54,785 nt of DNA from Aestuariivivens insulae (GCF_022662195.1 NZ_JAKMCS010000021.1:1-54785); one strand, 5' to 3'. Positions 1 through 9,633 are shown, counted from the stretch's first letter. A program made the numbers and translations. Notes: generated by a model from the letters alone, not told the origin.

Positions 1-69
1 TGGCCCTGCCGCCCTTCCCTGTACTATATATATAATGTCCCTTGGAACGCAAAACCAATCCGTTACTGC

Positions 70-176
70 GCCCCCACCCCGGCGCTGACCCCGCGTGAGG
101 GATTGAACGGCATGCCTGAGCTCGCCAGGACACTTGGCAGCGAGTAGTGAAAGCCCGGCCCTATTAGGGCACGCCA
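70..176 (+). ncRNA. Flavo-1-like structured RNA (candidate)
   Basis: This stretch is strikingly GC-rich in an AT-rich genome and has no reading frame. A closing stem pairs GCGTG (93-97) with CACGC (170-174). Inside it are a hairpin with CTCG (121-124) against CGAG (141-144) and a second with GCCCT (158-162) against AGGGC (166-170). The words 'gcgtgagggattgaacgg' and 'gaaagcccggcc' match my memory of the Flavo-1 motif common in Flavobacteriaceae intergenic regions. Its function is unknown. The family name is from recognition only; the strand is taken from the usual orientation of these words, and the 5' boundary is uncertain. Confidence 0.45.
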
Positions 177-214
177 ACTTAATCTTATAAAAAGAAATTA
201 TACATACATATATA

Positions 215-245
215 TTGTAAGTGTTTAGTTATACTCTTATCTTTG
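215..245 (+). promoter_or_regulatory. Bacteroidota-type promoter of thrS
   Basis: A TTG (215-217) is followed after 20 nt by TATCTTTG (238-245), an exact TAnnTTTG -7 box. Transcription would begin near 250, about 20 nt before the thrS start codon. No leader long enough for a T-box is present, so thrS expression is not obviously controlled by tRNA sensing. Confidence 0.6.
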
Positions 246-268
246 CAGCCGAATTTTAATTTATATTA

Positions 269-2203
269 ATGATACATATAACATTACCCGATGGCAGTGT
301 AAAATCGTTTGACAAAGGCGTTACACCAATGGACGTTGCTAAAAGCATTAGTGAAGGGCTTGCCAGAAATGTAATCTCTGCAAGTTTTAATGATATAAAA
401 GTAGAAACTGTTACTCCTTTGACTACCGACGGAGCTTTAGTTCTTTATACTTGGCGTGACGACGAAGGTAAGACTGCATTTTGGCACTCATCGGCGCATG
501 TTTTAGCTCAAGCCATCGAAGAGTTATACCCTGGGGTAAAACTAACCATTGGCCCTGCTATTGATAATGGGTTTTATTATGATGTTGATTTTGGTGAGCA
601 TACGATATCTGAAAAGGATTTTAAAGCCATTGAAAACAAAATGCTGGAGATTGCCAGAGGTAAGCATGATTTTAAAATGCGCTCGGTAAGTAAAGCTGAA
701 GCTTTGGCTTTATATAAGGACAATGAATTTAAAACTGAACTTATAGAAAACCTCGAGGATGGCACTATAACATTTTGTGACCATTCTACATTTACCGATC
801 TATGCCGTGGTGGCCACATTCCTAATACCAGCATTATAAAAGCTGTTAAGGTATTGAGTGTTGCTGGTGCTTATTGGAGAGGTGATGAAAACAAACCGCA
901 ATTGACCCGAGTATATGGTATCTCATTCCCTAAACAAAAAGAGCTTACCGAATATTTACAGCTTTTAGAGGAGGCTAAAAAACGGGATCACAGAAAATTA
1001 GGTAAAGAATTGGAACTGTTTACCTTTTCACAAAAAGTGGGTCAAGGTCTACCTTTATGGTTGCCCAAAGGTGCCGCTTTACGTGAGCGCCTGGAAAACT
1101 TCTTAAAAGCTGCCCAGAAAAAAGCGGGTTATGAAATGGTAGTTACTCCTCACATTGGCCAAAAGGAGCTTTATGTTACCTCTGGCCATTATGCTAAATA
1201 TGGGGAAGATAGTTTCCAACCTATCCATACGCCTAAAGAGGATGAAGAGTTTTTATTAAAGCCCATGAACTGTCCGCACCATTGTGAAATCTACAAAAGC
1301 TCACAATGGAGCTACAAAGATTTACCTAAGCGCTTTGCTGAATTTGGAACGGTTTACAGATATGAACAAAGTGGTGAATTACACGGATTGACCCGTGTAA
1401 GAGGGTTTACTCAAGACGATGCTCACTTATTCTGTACACCTGAACAATTGGATAAAGAGTTTAAAAATGTTATAGATTTAGTGCTTTATGTATTTGGTTC
1501 TTTAGGTTTCGAGAACTTTACTGCCCAGGTTTCAATAAGGGATCCGAAAGACCCCGATAAATATATAGGTGATGTTTCCAATTGGGAAAAAGCAGAGCAG
1601 GCCATTATTAATGCCGCTAAAGATAAGGGTCTCGATTATGTTATAGAAACTGGTGAAGCTGCCTTCTATGGTCCTAAATTAGACTTTATGGTTAAAGATG
1701 CTTTGGGAAGACGTTGGCAACTGGGTACTATTCAAGTAGATTACAACTTACCAGAACGCTTCGACCTAAGCTATAAGGGCAGTGACAATGAACTACACAG
1801 ACCTGTTATGATTCACCGAGCTCCTTTTGGAAGTATGGAGCGCTTTGTTGCATTACTATTAGAACATACTGGTGGTAATTTCCCGATTTGGCTTATGCCT
1901 ATTCAGGTTAAAATATTGTCACTTAGCGAGAAATATGAAAAATACTCTGAAAAAGTTTTAAATTTGCTAGAAAATCACGAAATTCGCGCCCTTGTAGACC
2001 ATAGAAATGAGACTATTGGGAAGAAAATTCGGGAAGCCGAAATGGAAAAACACCCTTACATGCTCATTATTGGGGAACAAGAGGAAAATGAAAACAAAGT
2101 AACTGTGCGTAAGCATGGTGGTGAAGACTTAGGAATGATTTCTATTGAAGACTTTGCCAAAATAATAAAAGTAGATATTGATAAAACGTTAAAAACGTTT
2201 TAA
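269..2203 (+). CDS. thrS: Threonine--tRNA ligase
   Basis: This cytoplasmic class II aminoacyl-tRNA synthetase charges tRNA-Thr with threonine. At 644 residues it has normal length. In order it shows an N-terminal TGS domain (about 1-62), the editing domain with the HxxxH motif at H73/H77 and the later CRGGH motif, the catalytic core with the zinc cysteine in [10 protein letters not shown] and the class II motif 2 region [19 protein letters not shown], then a C-terminal anticodon-binding domain. The ATG lies just downstream of a clear promoter. It is the first gene of a run with infC, rpmI and rplT, an order common in bacteria, and the gap to the infC start is only about 30 nt. Nothing is unusual. 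Confidence 0.97.
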   Translation: MIHITLPDGSVKSFDKGVTPMDVAKSISEGLARNVISASFNDIKVETVTPLTTDGALVLYTWRDDEGKTAFWHSSAHVLAQAIEELYPGVKLTIGPAIDNGFYYDVDFGEHTISEKDFKAIENKMLEIARGKHDFKMRSVSKAEALALYKDNEFKTELIENLEDGTITFCDHSTFTDLCRGGHIPNTSIIKAVKVLSVAGAYWRGDENKPQLTRVYGISFPKQKELTEYLQLLEEAKKRDHRKLGKELELFTFSQKVGQGLPLWLPKGAALRERLENFLKAAQKKAGYEMVVTPHIGQKELYVTSGHYAKYGEDSFQPIHTPKEDEEFLLKPMNCPHHCEIYKSSQWSYKDLPKRFAEFGTVYRYEQSGELHGLTRVRGFTQDDAHLFCTPEQLDKEFKNVIDLVLYVFGSLGFENFTAQVSIRDPKDPDKYIGDVSNWEKAEQAIINAAKDKGLDYVIETGEAAFYGPKLDFMVKDALGRRWQLGTIQVDYNLPERFDLSYKGSDNELHRPVMIHRAPFGSMERFVALLLEHTGGNFPIWLMPIQVKILSLSEKYEKYSEKVLNLLENHEIRALVDHRNETIGKKIREAEMEKHPYMLIIGEQEENENKVTVRKHGGEDLGMISIEDFAKIIKVDIDKTLKTF

Positions 2204-2234
2204 GAAAAATAAGTTTAATTTAAAATTATAAGCC

Positions 2235-2780
2235 ATAGCAATTAGAAGAAGAAGACAACCCCAAAGGGTTAAACAAGAGGATAAGCACAGAATTAACTCT
2301 AAAATTACATCGCCAAAAGTAAGAGTGGTTGGCGAGAATGTTGAAGTAGGTATATACAGCATTAGAGAGGCTCTAAGCATTGCCGATGATCAAGGTTTAG
2401 ACCTTGTTGAGATTTCACCAAATGCAGATCCTCCTGTATGTAAAGTTATGGACTATAAAAAGTTTCTTTATGAACAAAAGAAACGTGATAAAGCCTTAAA
2501 AGCGAAAACCAGTAAGGTTGTAATCAAAGAAATTCGTTTTGGACCCCAAACCGATGACCACGATTACGAATTTAAAAAGAAACATGCAGAGAAGTTCTTA
2601 AAAGAAGGTGCCAAATTAAAAGCCTTTGTATTTTTTAAAGGACGTTCTATTGTATTTAAAGAGCAAGGACAAATATTGTTGTTACGCTTGGCCCAAGATT
2701 TAGAGGAATTTGGAAAAGTAGAGCAAATGCCAAAACTTGAGGGTAAACGAATGACCATGTTTATTGCTCCTAAAAAGTAA
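2235..2780 (+). CDS. infC: Translation initiation factor IF-3, apparent AUA start
   Basis: IF-3 binds the 30S subunit, prevents premature 50S joining and rejects non-canonical start codons. The conserved body is clear ([20 protein letters not shown], then [17 protein letters not shown]). No ATG begins the frame: a GTG at 2325 would remove about 30 conserved N-terminal residues. Upstream the frame is open back to a TAA at 2229 and encodes [19 protein letters not shown], the usual basic N terminus of the family. The only plausible starts are ATA at 2235 (giving M-A-I-R-R-R-R, 181 aa) or ATT at 2241. Rare start codons are a known autoregulatory device in infC (AUU in E. coli). I chose ATA because it reproduces an 'MAIR' N terminus; there is no clear Shine-Dalgarno sequence. 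Confidence 0.9.
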   Translation: MAIRRRRQPQRVKQEDKHRINSKITSPKVRVVGENVEVGIYSIREALSIADDQGLDLVEISPNADPPVCKVMDYKKFLYEQKKRDKALKAKTSKVVIKEIRFGPQTDDHDYEFKKKHAEKFLKEGAKLKAFVFFKGRSIVFKEQGQILLLRLAQDLEEFGKVEQMPKLEGKRMTMFIAPKK

Positions 2781-2869
2781 AGCGTATTATATAGTATATA
2801 AAGTATGATGCTGAAATAAATTCGGCACAAAAGCAATTAAGCGAAATAATTAAAAACTAGGAGAAAACA

Positions 2870-3067
2870 ATGCCTAAAATGAAAACAAAATCTAGTGCCA
2901 AAAAACGTTTTAAGTTAACTGGTACTGGTAAGATTAAAAGAAAGCACGCTTTTAAAAGTCACATCTTAACAAAGAAGTCTAAAAAGCGTAAGCTAGCGTT
3001 AACTCATACTACTACGGTACATGAGGCCGACGAGAACAATGTTAAATTAATGTTGCGTTTAAAGTAA
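2870..3067 (+). CDS. rpmI: 50S ribosomal protein L35
   Basis: This small basic protein of the large ribosomal subunit has the family opening [20 protein letters not shown] and normal length (65 aa). An unusually good Shine-Dalgarno sequence for this phylum, AGGAG, stands 6-10 nt before the ATG. It sits between infC and rplT, the classical infC-rpmI-rplT order, and is probably cotranscribed with both. The gaps on either side (about 90 and 100 nt) could hold an L20-responsive control element, but I could not identify one. Confidence 0.96.
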   Translation: MPKMKTKSSAKKRFKLTGTGKIKRKHAFKSHILTKKSKKRKLALTHTTTVHEADENNVKLMLRLK

Positions 3068-3168
3068 CATTATTTTAACCGGTTAAATTATTTATAAACC
3101 CTGGAGTTAGGCAAAGCAATACAAAGTGTCTTTAAATAGACCGCCTACTACAAAAAAAATTAAACAAT

Positions 3169-3513
3169 ATGCCAAGATCAGTAAATTCTGTAGCAAAGAG
3201 AGCCAGAAGAAAAAAGGTTCTTAAACAAGCAAAAGGTTACTTTGGAAGACGTAAAAACGTTTGGACAGTAGCTAAAAATGCGGTTGACAAAGCGATGCAA
3301 TATTCGTACAGAGACCGCAGAAACAAAAAGAGAACATTCCGTGCACTATGGATCCAACGTATTAATGCTGGTGCCAGAGAACATGGATTATCTTATTCTC
3401 AATTCATGGGTAAATTAAAAGCTAACAATATCGAATTAAACCGTAAGGTTTTAGCCGATTTAGCGATGAACAACCCAGAAGCTTTTAAAGCAGTTGTAGA
3501 TAAAGTAAAATAA
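3169..3513 (+). CDS. rplT: 50S ribosomal protein L20
   Basis: L20 binds 23S rRNA early in 50S assembly and in many bacteria represses its own operon. The protein is 114 residues, the usual size, with the family pattern [20 protein letters not shown] at the start, then GYFGRRKN and the globular half containing [11 protein letters not shown]. It is the last gene of the thrS-infC-rpmI-rplT run and is followed after about 40 nt by a strong hairpin terminator. Confidence 0.97.
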   Translation: MPRSVNSVAKRARRKKVLKQAKGYFGRRKNVWTVAKNAVDKAMQYSYRDRRNKKRTFRALWIQRINAGAREHGLSYSQFMGKLKANNIELNRKVLADLAMNNPEAFKAVVDKVK

Positions 3514-3553
3514 GGCGTATCGCCTATTGTAAAACATATTATTCGCTTAATGT

Positions 3554-3593
3554 AAAAATCCGATCTGCCTTTGGCGCGATCGGATTTTTTTTT
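3554..3593. terminator. Bidirectional intrinsic terminator
   Basis: An 11-12 bp stem (AAAATCCGATC against GATCGGATTTTT) with an inner TGCC/GGC extension is followed by nine T's on the plus strand and preceded by five A's. It lies between rplT on the plus strand and the stop of yjbQ on the minus strand, so it can end both transcripts. Confidence 0.9.
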
Positions 3594-3601
3594 GAATGAC
3601 A

Positions 3602-4024
3602 TTAAACGCCAAACACAGTTATGACCAAATGTCTGGCTCCACCATAATTTCTGTGTTCACATAAATATATCCCTTGCCAAATACCTAAATTAAGCTTTCC
3701 TTTTGTAATTGGAATTTGTACAGAGGCTCCTAATATAGACGATTTAATGTGAGCCGGCATATCGTCTGCCCCTTCGTAAGTATGCTTATAATAATGTGCA
3801 TTTTCCGGTACCATCACATTAAAATGACTTTCAAAATCTGCCCTAACCGTAGCATCTGCATTTTCATTAATGGTTAAACTGGCCGACGTGTGCTTTATAA
3901 ACACTTGCAATTGCCCAACATCAATTTGTTTAATTTCTGGAATAGCTTGTAATACTGTTTCTGTAATTAAATGGAATCCTCTTGGATAAGGCTTTAATTG
4001 TATTTCCTTTTGAAAAATTTGCAT
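3602..4024 (-). CDS. yjbQ: YjbQ / UPF0047 family protein
   Basis: This 140-residue protein has the full UPF0047 signature: KHTSASLTINENADATVRAD at about residues 45-65, then HTYEGADDMPAHIKSS and LGIWQGIYLCEHR. Members are small trimeric cytoplasmic proteins; some have thiamine-phosphate synthase activity in vitro, and their physiological role is unsettled. The start lies 5 nt after the sulfatase stop, so the two are probably cotranscribed. I see no functional link with the sulfatase. Confidence 0.9.
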   Translation of the reverse strand: MQIFQKEIQLKPYPRGFHLITETVLQAIPEIKQIDVGQLQVFIKHTSASLTINENADATVRADFESHFNVMVPENAHYYKHTYEGADDMPAHIKSSILGASVQIPITKGKLNLGIWQGIYLCEHRNYGGARHLVITVFGV

Positions 4025-4029
4025 CCTAC

Positions 4030-5577
4030 TTATTCTATATCTGGTACATCATTTGGTAAATTATACTGTGTTTGCAATTGTTTTAGCTCCACTTTCATTG
4101 TATTTATTATAGGTTGGTATTCCGTATCGTTGATTACATTCTTAAGCTCTTTAGGGTCTCTTTGCAAATCATAAAACTCCCATGTTGGTGTTGTCTCTTG
4201 GTTAGACGAACCATATTTACCCAAGCCCTTTCCATAAAAATAGGCCAATTTGTATCTATTATTTCGTATACCATAATGCGCCGGCCTTTTAGTCTCGTGC
4301 AACCAGTATTGGTAATACATATTTTGCCTCCAGGTATCAGGCTTATTTCCCATTAAGTTTTCCCTAAAGCTCTCTCCTTGGATATAGTTGGGTTTTTCAA
4401 CACCAGCATAGTCTGCTAAAAGGGCTGCAAAATCTATATTTAAAATAATATCGTCAATGCGTTGCCCGCCTTTTAACTCCTTAGGATAGCGTATAACAAA
4501 AGGCATTCTTAGCGATTCTTCATAAATTAAGCGTTTGTCAAAAAAACCATGTTCCCCTAAAAAGTAACCTTGGTCTGCAGTATAAATCACTATCGTGTTA
4601 TCTGCAATACCTGCTTCGTCTAAATAATCCAAAAGCTTCCCTATGTTATCATCTACGGCAGCACCACAACGCATAAAGTCTTTTACAAATTTTTGATATA
4701 TTTTTTGTCTTAGCCCTATGCTATCCAAACCTTCTCTTTCAAACGGTAACCCAGGATAACTGGTCCAAAATTTATCAGGGTGCTTGTAAGCTTCTTGCCA
4801 TCTTGCTTCCAGGTTTTCCAATTTTTGGCCAACAAAAGTTCTTCCTCCAGTACCCTTTCCAAAATCCAATAACGACTCTGGCTCTGGAATATCGACATCG
4901 CTATACAAGTCTTTAAATCGATCTGGATATTCGAATGGTTCATGGGTTGCTTTAAAATTACACATCATAAAAAATGGTCTAGAAGCATCACGTTGTTTTA
5001 GATGTTCTATGGCCAAACCTGTTATCACATCGGTAGAAAAGCCTTTATATATTTTTCCTCCAGAGCCATCATGTCCGTCTTTCCAATTGTCCTTGTTCTT
5101 TAGGATAGGATCCCAATACCTTCCTTGACCTGGAAGCACATTAAAATACTGAAATCCCTCTGGTTGCTCTACCAAATGCCATTTGCCAATTAATGCCGTT
5201 TGATACCCATGAGCCCCCAAGGTCTTGGCTATATTAGGATGCCCATTAGGCAATGACTCGCGTAATGTATACACTTGATTAACATGACTGTATTGCCCTG
5301 TTAAAATACTAGCACGACTTGGTGAGCATATAGAATTAGTACAAAATGCATTGTTTAGCACTATGCCTTCATCCGCTAAGCGCTTAATATTATCATTTTT
5401 AACATAATCTTTCAGCAAGCCGCCGTAAATACCCCATGCTTGGGAAGTATGGTCGTCTGAAAGAATGAATAGAATATTTGGTTGCTCTTTTGTTGCTTCT
5501 TCTTTGTTTTCACTTTTGCAATTAAAAAATAAAATGACAGATAGTATACAAATTAATCTTGTCCAGGAGTTTTTCAT
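4030..5577 (-). CDS. Lipoprotein sulfatase (S1 / arylsulfatase family)
   Basis: This predicted lipoprotein hydrolyses sulfate esters, most likely on a sulfated carbohydrate. It has a signal with a lipobox ending at Cys20 (LFFNC). The alkaline-phosphatase fold begins NILFILSDDHTSQAWG, with metal ligands D41/D42. The maturation motif CSPSRASILTG puts the formylglycine precursor at Cys84. The distal metal site YTADQGYFLGEHG and a C-terminal region typical of S1 sulfatases follow. The length, 515 aa, is normal. Activity needs a formylglycine-generating enzyme, which is not in this window. Sulfatases on marine algal or host glycans are typical of this group, but the substrate cannot be read from the sequence. 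It is first in a two-gene unit with yjbQ. Confidence 0.9.
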   Translation of the reverse strand: MKNSWTRLICILSVILFFNCKSENKEEATKEQPNILFILSDDHTSQAWGIYGGLLKDYVKNDNIKRLADEGIVLNNAFCTNSICSPSRASILTGQYSHVNQVYTLRESLPNGHPNIAKTLGAHGYQTALIGKWHLVEQPEGFQYFNVLPGQGRYWDPILKNKDNWKDGHDGSGGKIYKGFSTDVITGLAIEHLKQRDASRPFFMMCNFKATHEPFEYPDRFKDLYSDVDIPEPESLLDFGKGTGGRTFVGQKLENLEARWQEAYKHPDKFWTSYPGLPFEREGLDSIGLRQKIYQKFVKDFMRCGAAVDDNIGKLLDYLDEAGIADNTIVIYTADQGYFLGEHGFFDKRLIYEESLRMPFVIRYPKELKGGQRIDDIILNIDFAALLADYAGVEKPNYIQGESFRENLMGNKPDTWRQNMYYQYWLHETKRPAHYGIRNNRYKLAYFYGKGLGKYGSSNQETTPTWEFYDLQRDPKELKNVINDTEYQPIINTMKVELKQLQTQYNLPNDVPDIE

Positions 5578-5867
5578 AATAGATATATTTATCAGCTAAA
5601 AATACAATTTTCATCCTGTTTATGGAATTATATTTAAACGGGACGCAACCATCCTACAATTCTGCATCTATTAAGTAAATAAAATGAAATAGAAATAATT
5701 AATTGGGGCTTTCTAAAAGTGAAATTTTGGTCAATCTGAACTCGTTTACAACGCTTAAAAATATAGATAATCTATTATCTATTGAATAAGACTCTATATT
5801 AAATTCAAATTGATAACTATAAGTATCTTTTAGATTACTTCAAACTCACCAAAAACATTAAAAAAAC

Positions 5868-6308
5868 ATGAAAAAAAGCATCATTTATTTATTGGCCATT
5901 ATTCTAGGTATTACTACAAGCTGTTCGGTAAACTCAGATGACAACCAAGACCTACAAAACTATAAAAGCCTTTGGCATTTAAGAAATGTTTCGGGTGGCG
6001 TCTCTGGTGTTAATGATGATTTTGAACTGGAAACTATTGTTTGGTCTTTTGATGAAACGACTGCAACATTAACCGTTGAAAATAACAATACCGACGATAC
6101 CAAAGAAGATGCTCTTGATTCTGGCACTTACAGTTATTCGCTTGCACAGGTAGCTTCCCGAAATTATTTAAGCATTGATGGTACTGAAGTTGGGGAATTA
6201 ACATTTTCATCCCAAAACACCATGGTTATTGACGAAAACGAACTCTCAACAGGTTCTGCTTCAGATGGGTTTAAATATACCTTCCAACGCACACTTGTTG
6301 CCGAATAG
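5868..6308 (+). CDS. Small lipocalin-like lipoprotein
   Basis: This 146-residue protein begins with a lipoprotein signal (LLAIILGITTSC, lipidated Cys at about residue 19). The rest alternates short beta strands (LWHLRNVSGG, ETIVWSFDETTATLTVEN, SGTYSYSL, NTMVIDEN), a pattern seen in Bacteroidota lipocalin-like lipoproteins. It stands alone between a divergent sulfatase and a convergent minus-strand gene. The 290 bp upstream contains no gene, and I could not find a full promoter there (TATCTTTT near 5824 is only approximate). No function can be assigned. Confidence 0.75.
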   Translation: MKKSIIYLLAIILGITTSCSVNSDDNQDLQNYKSLWHLRNVSGGVSGVNDDFELETIVWSFDETTATLTVENNNTDDTKEDALDSGTYSYSLAQVASRNYLSIDGTEVGELTFSSQNTMVIDENELSTGSASDGFKYTFQRTLVAE

Positions 6309-6360
6309 TAACGTGTATAACTAAACCGATCATCTATTTAAAACACTGTTTAATATTGTA

Positions 6361-6428
6361 GACTTCACAGATTTTACTTGAACTGAACTGAGCTGAGTCG
6401 AAGTAAAAACCTGTGAAGTCTTTTCTTT
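6361..6428. terminator. Long hairpin terminator
   Basis: GACTTCACAG (6361-6370) pairs with CTGTGAAGTC (6411-6420), and the stem continues inward through TTTTACTT / AAGTAAAA. A T-rich tail (TTTTCTTT) follows on the plus strand. It ends the 5868-6308 transcript. The apical part ('gaactgagctgagtcgaag') resembles the dispersed flavobacterial 'GAGTCGAAG' repeat words found elsewhere in the window, so it may be a repeat recruited as a terminator. Confidence 0.75.
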
Positions 6429-6531
6429 GTCATGATTTTGAACCGTAGCCAGCTGTACTTAAAAATTCTGGGTAGAATAGCTTTAAAAGAATTTATAATA
6501 ATTCCCAAATCACAAAATTCTTAAACAGGCT

Positions 6532-7791
6532 TTAAGTCTTTTGCTTTTTCTTTCGTGCTGCTGGAAATAGCACATTATTTAAAATTAAGCGGTACCCTGG
6601 TGAAGTAGGGTGTAAATCCAATTCGGTTTTAGAATCGCCTACTCTATGTTGGTAGTCTTCTGGATCGTGGCCTCCATAAAATGTAAAAAAACCTTTCCCC
6701 CTAATACCGTGGATATATTTGGCTTCTCCATTAGCTTTATTTTCTCCCATTACCAAGACATTAGGTTTTATTTCGTCCCGGGTAAAGGATGTCGTTTGCC
6801 CCATAAATCCCTTTATCAAAGCGGTATGGTTCTGGCACAACATGGTAGGTATGGGATCCCATTTTGCCGAAAAATCCATTAAGGAAAAATAATCGGTTGT
6901 TTTGGGTACTCTACGCTTACGGGTCATATCGATAGATGAAAACTCGTAAGTAAGTGGGTTTTGTTCCAATATAAAGTTTGTAAAAGCAAATGCTTTACTG
7001 TAGTCTATTTTATTCTGATAGGCGGGGTCGCTACCATCACCATCAAACATAGGCTCACAAATATCTACTCCCTCTGCGGCCAATGCAATATCAAAACTAT
7101 CTGTAGCACTACACATGGCAAACATAAACCCTCCGCCTATTACATAATCGCGAATTTTTTTAGCTACATCCAATTTTTCTAAAGATACTTTAGCGTATCC
7201 CAATTTTTCAGCCAAGGCTTCTGCAGCCTTTTTGTCTTCTATATACCACGATTGTGCACGGTAGGCGCCATAAAACTTGCCATACTGGCCCGTAAAATCT
7301 TCGTGATGTAAGTGCAACCAATCGAACAATAACAAGCCATCGCTTAGTACCTCCTCATCATAAATTGTTTTATAGGGAATTTCGGCATAAGTAAGTACCA
7401 TGGTAACGGCATCGTCCCAAGGTTGATTTCCATAAGGTGTATATACTGCTATCTTAGGAGCTTTTTCTAAAACCACCGCTTCCATATTTTGACTCGGGCT
7501 GCTAATATCCTCCAGTATACTTTCTGCTTTAGCATTAGAAATGACTTCGAAAGAGACGCCTCTAATTTGACATTCCTTTTGAATTGCCTCGGTATCTGGT
7601 AACAAAAACGATCCGCCCCTGTAATTTAGCAACCATTTTACTTTTTGTTGCTTACTTAAGGTCCAATAGGTAATACCATAAGCTTTTAAATGATTTTTTT
7701 GACCTTCGGCATCCATTGGAATAAGGATATAGGAAGCGAACGCTTTTATGGAAATGAATAGAATTAATATAACTGAAAATACCTTTTTCAA
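6532..7791 (-). CDS. Conserved exported protein, often labelled 'asparagine synthetase B'
   Basis: This 419-residue protein has an N-terminal signal (LILFISIKAFA then SYILIPMDAEGQKNHLKAYG). The middle contains APKIAVYTPYGNQPWDDAV and an IGGGFMFAMCSATDSFD segment with a Cys at a nucleophile-elbow-like turn, and later FFTFYGGHDPEDYQHRVGD. These suggest a glutamine-amidotransferase/ThuA-like alpha/beta fold. From memory, homologues in Bacteroidota are often annotated asparagine synthetase B, but I see neither the N-terminal Cys nor the ATP-pyrophosphatase loop of that enzyme, so the label looks wrong. It is a single gene, with dnaB more than 130 bp upstream on the same strand. Its role is unknown. 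Confidence 0.75.
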   Translation of the reverse strand: MKKVFSVILILFISIKAFASYILIPMDAEGQKNHLKAYGITYWTLSKQQKVKWLLNYRGGSFLLPDTEAIQKECQIRGVSFEVISNAKAESILEDISSPSQNMEAVVLEKAPKIAVYTPYGNQPWDDAVTMVLTYAEIPYKTIYDEEVLSDGLLLFDWLHLHHEDFTGQYGKFYGAYRAQSWYIEDKKAAEALAEKLGYAKVSLEKLDVAKKIRDYVIGGGFMFAMCSATDSFDIALAAEGVDICEPMFDGDGSDPAYQNKIDYSKAFAFTNFILEQNPLTYEFSSIDMTRKRRVPKTTDYFSLMDFSAKWDPIPTMLCQNHTALIKGFMGQTTSFTRDEIKPNVLVMGENKANGEAKYIHGIRGKGFFTFYGGHDPEDYQHRVGDSKTELDLHPTSPGYRLILNNVLFPAARKKKQKT

Positions 7792-7924
7792 AATAGCGAC
7801 CTAACTTTATGAGATTTCCAAGTCGTTTCTCCTTCGAAATGACAAAAATCTATTATTACACCGAAATATACTTAAAATCTATGCTAGGATAAACTATTTA
7901 AGAAAATATTAAAACCTTACACAT

Positions 7925-9466
7925 TTAGAATGGCACCTCATCATCATCGCCATTGTTAAACGAGCTCCCGAAGGCTTGATCTGGACTGGCTTTAAAATCA
8001 TCTGACTTAAATGTGTCATCATTTGCAGCGGCATTCATCTTACTATGGAACTCAAAAGGCGAATCGAAATCATCCAGATTATCAAATTTACCAAGGTGTC
8101 CAAGGAACTTCAATCGAATATTTTCCAGTCCACCATTACGGTGTTTGGCGACAATAAACTCGGCTTGCCCTTCGGTTGGAGAACGTTCTTCGTCGTCCCA
8201 TTCGTCAATCTTATAATATTCTGGTCGGTAAATAAAACTTACAATATCGGCATCCTGTTCGATAGCACCAGATTCACGTAAATCGGACAATAACGGACGC
8301 TTACTTCCACCACGGGTTTCTACTGCACGCGACAACTGCGATAATGCTATTACGGGCACATTCAATTCTTTTGCCAAGGCTTTTAAGTTACGCGAAATCA
8401 TAGAGATTTCCTGCTCCCTGTTTCCTGAGTTGCTACCTCCGGCAGTCATAAGCTGCAGGTAGTCAATCATAATCAATTTTATACCGTGTTGTGATGATAA
8501 ACGTCTGGCTTTGGCGCGTAAATCGAAAATGGAAAGTGAGGGTGTATCATCAATAAAAAGTGGCGCCTTTTCCAGCCCCTTTACTTTTACATTAAGTTGT
8601 TCCCATTCGTGTTTTTCCAGTTTCCCTGTTCTTAATTTCTCTGAAGACAAGCCTGTTTCACTTGAAATTAGACGGGTTATCAGCTGTACAGATGCCATCT
8701 CTAAAGAGAAGAATGCCACTGGTATATTTTGATCGACCGCTATATTTCTTGCCATAGACAAGGTTAATGCCGTTTTACCCATACCAGGTCGTGCTGCCAC
8801 AATAATTAAATCGGAAGGTTGCCAACCCGAAGTTAATTTATCAAGTTTTGTAAACCCTGTAGGAATGCCACTTAAACCTTCTTTATTAGAAATCTCTTCG
8901 ATTTTCTTTTTTGCCTGAATTACTAAATCTTGTGCCGTTTCACTGGATTTTTTGATATTGCCTTGGGTAACCTCATATAATTTGGCCTCGGCTTTATCCA
9001 ATAAATCAAAAACGTCCTTGGTTTCATCGTAAGAATCCTCTATAATTTCGTTTGAAATCTTAATCAAACTACGTTGGATAAATTTTTGCAGAATGATACG
9101 GGCATGAAACTCAATATGTGCAGAAGATGACACTTTTTGAGTTAAGGAAATGAGGTAAAAATCTCCACCACACAATTCCAGCTTTGCATTTTTCTTTAAT
9201 TGGCTAGAAACGGTTAATAAGTCTATAGGCTCGCTATTTTCGAACAATTGGAAAATGGCCTCAAAAATATGTTGGTGTGCTTCCTTATAGAAAGCGTCTG
9301 AACTAAGAATATCGATAACTTCATCAACCCCTTTTTTATCAATCATCATTGCTCCTAACACAACTTCCTCTAAATCAATTGCTTGCGGAGGCAATTTTCC
9401 CTTTTCCAGATTTATAAGTGTACTTTTATCTACTTTATAACCTTGTATTTGGTTGGGTTGTTTCAT
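7925..9466 (-). CDS. dnaB: Replicative DNA helicase DnaB
   Basis: This hexameric 5'-3' helicase unwinds DNA ahead of the replisome. The 513-residue protein has the N-terminal primase-interacting domain (about 28-130), a linker, and a RecA-like ATPase domain with Walker A ARPGMGKT at 225-232, the Walker B-like LIMIDYLQLM, and the C-terminal motif ESGAIEQDADIVSFIYRPEY. The acidic tail rich in D, F and S (ending DDDEVPF) is common in this phylum. The ATG at 9466 fits the family length. It is monocistronic, followed downstream by the exported protein gene and preceded by the accA terminator. No intein interrupts it. Confidence 0.97.
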   Translation of the reverse strand: MKQPNQIQGYKVDKSTLINLEKGKLPPQAIDLEEVVLGAMMIDKKGVDEVIDILSSDAFYKEAHQHIFEAIFQLFENSEPIDLLTVSSQLKKNAKLELCGGDFYLISLTQKVSSSAHIEFHARIILQKFIQRSLIKISNEIIEDSYDETKDVFDLLDKAEAKLYEVTQGNIKKSSETAQDLVIQAKKKIEEISNKEGLSGIPTGFTKLDKLTSGWQPSDLIIVAARPGMGKTALTLSMARNIAVDQNIPVAFFSLEMASVQLITRLISSETGLSSEKLRTGKLEKHEWEQLNVKVKGLEKAPLFIDDTPSLSIFDLRAKARRLSSQHGIKLIMIDYLQLMTAGGSNSGNREQEISMISRNLKALAKELNVPVIALSQLSRAVETRGGSKRPLLSDLRESGAIEQDADIVSFIYRPEYYKIDEWDDEERSPTEGQAEFIVAKHRNGGLENIRLKFLGHLGKFDNLDDFDSPFEFHSKMNAAANDDTFKSDDFKASPDQAFGSSFNNGDDDEVPF

Positions 9467-9581
9467 AACTACGAAAGTAACTAAAAAGAATGTTTGTTTT
9501 ACTTAATGCGATTTTCTGTTGTCCACCGGTAGTTAACAATTGAACTGTTAACAACTAAAAAATATTGTCGATAACCATAAA

Positions 9582-9609
9582 AAAATCTGAAGCTAGTACT
9601 TCAGATTTT
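9582..9609 (-). terminator. Intrinsic terminator after accA
   Basis: A perfect 11-bp stem, AAAATCTGAAG (9582-9592) against CTTCAGATTTT (9599-9609), has a 6-nt loop. On the minus strand it is followed by a run of seven T's (the AAAAAAA at 9579-9585), and it lies 25 nt beyond the accA stop. Confidence 0.85.
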
Positions 9610-9633
9610 GATTATAGTATGATTTTAAAAGGC

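Noticed and set aside
1-268. tRNA or rRNA gene at the left edge
   Set aside because: No cloverleaf, T-loop (GTTCRANYC) or rRNA-like end was found. The GC-rich stretch fits a Flavo-1-like RNA better.
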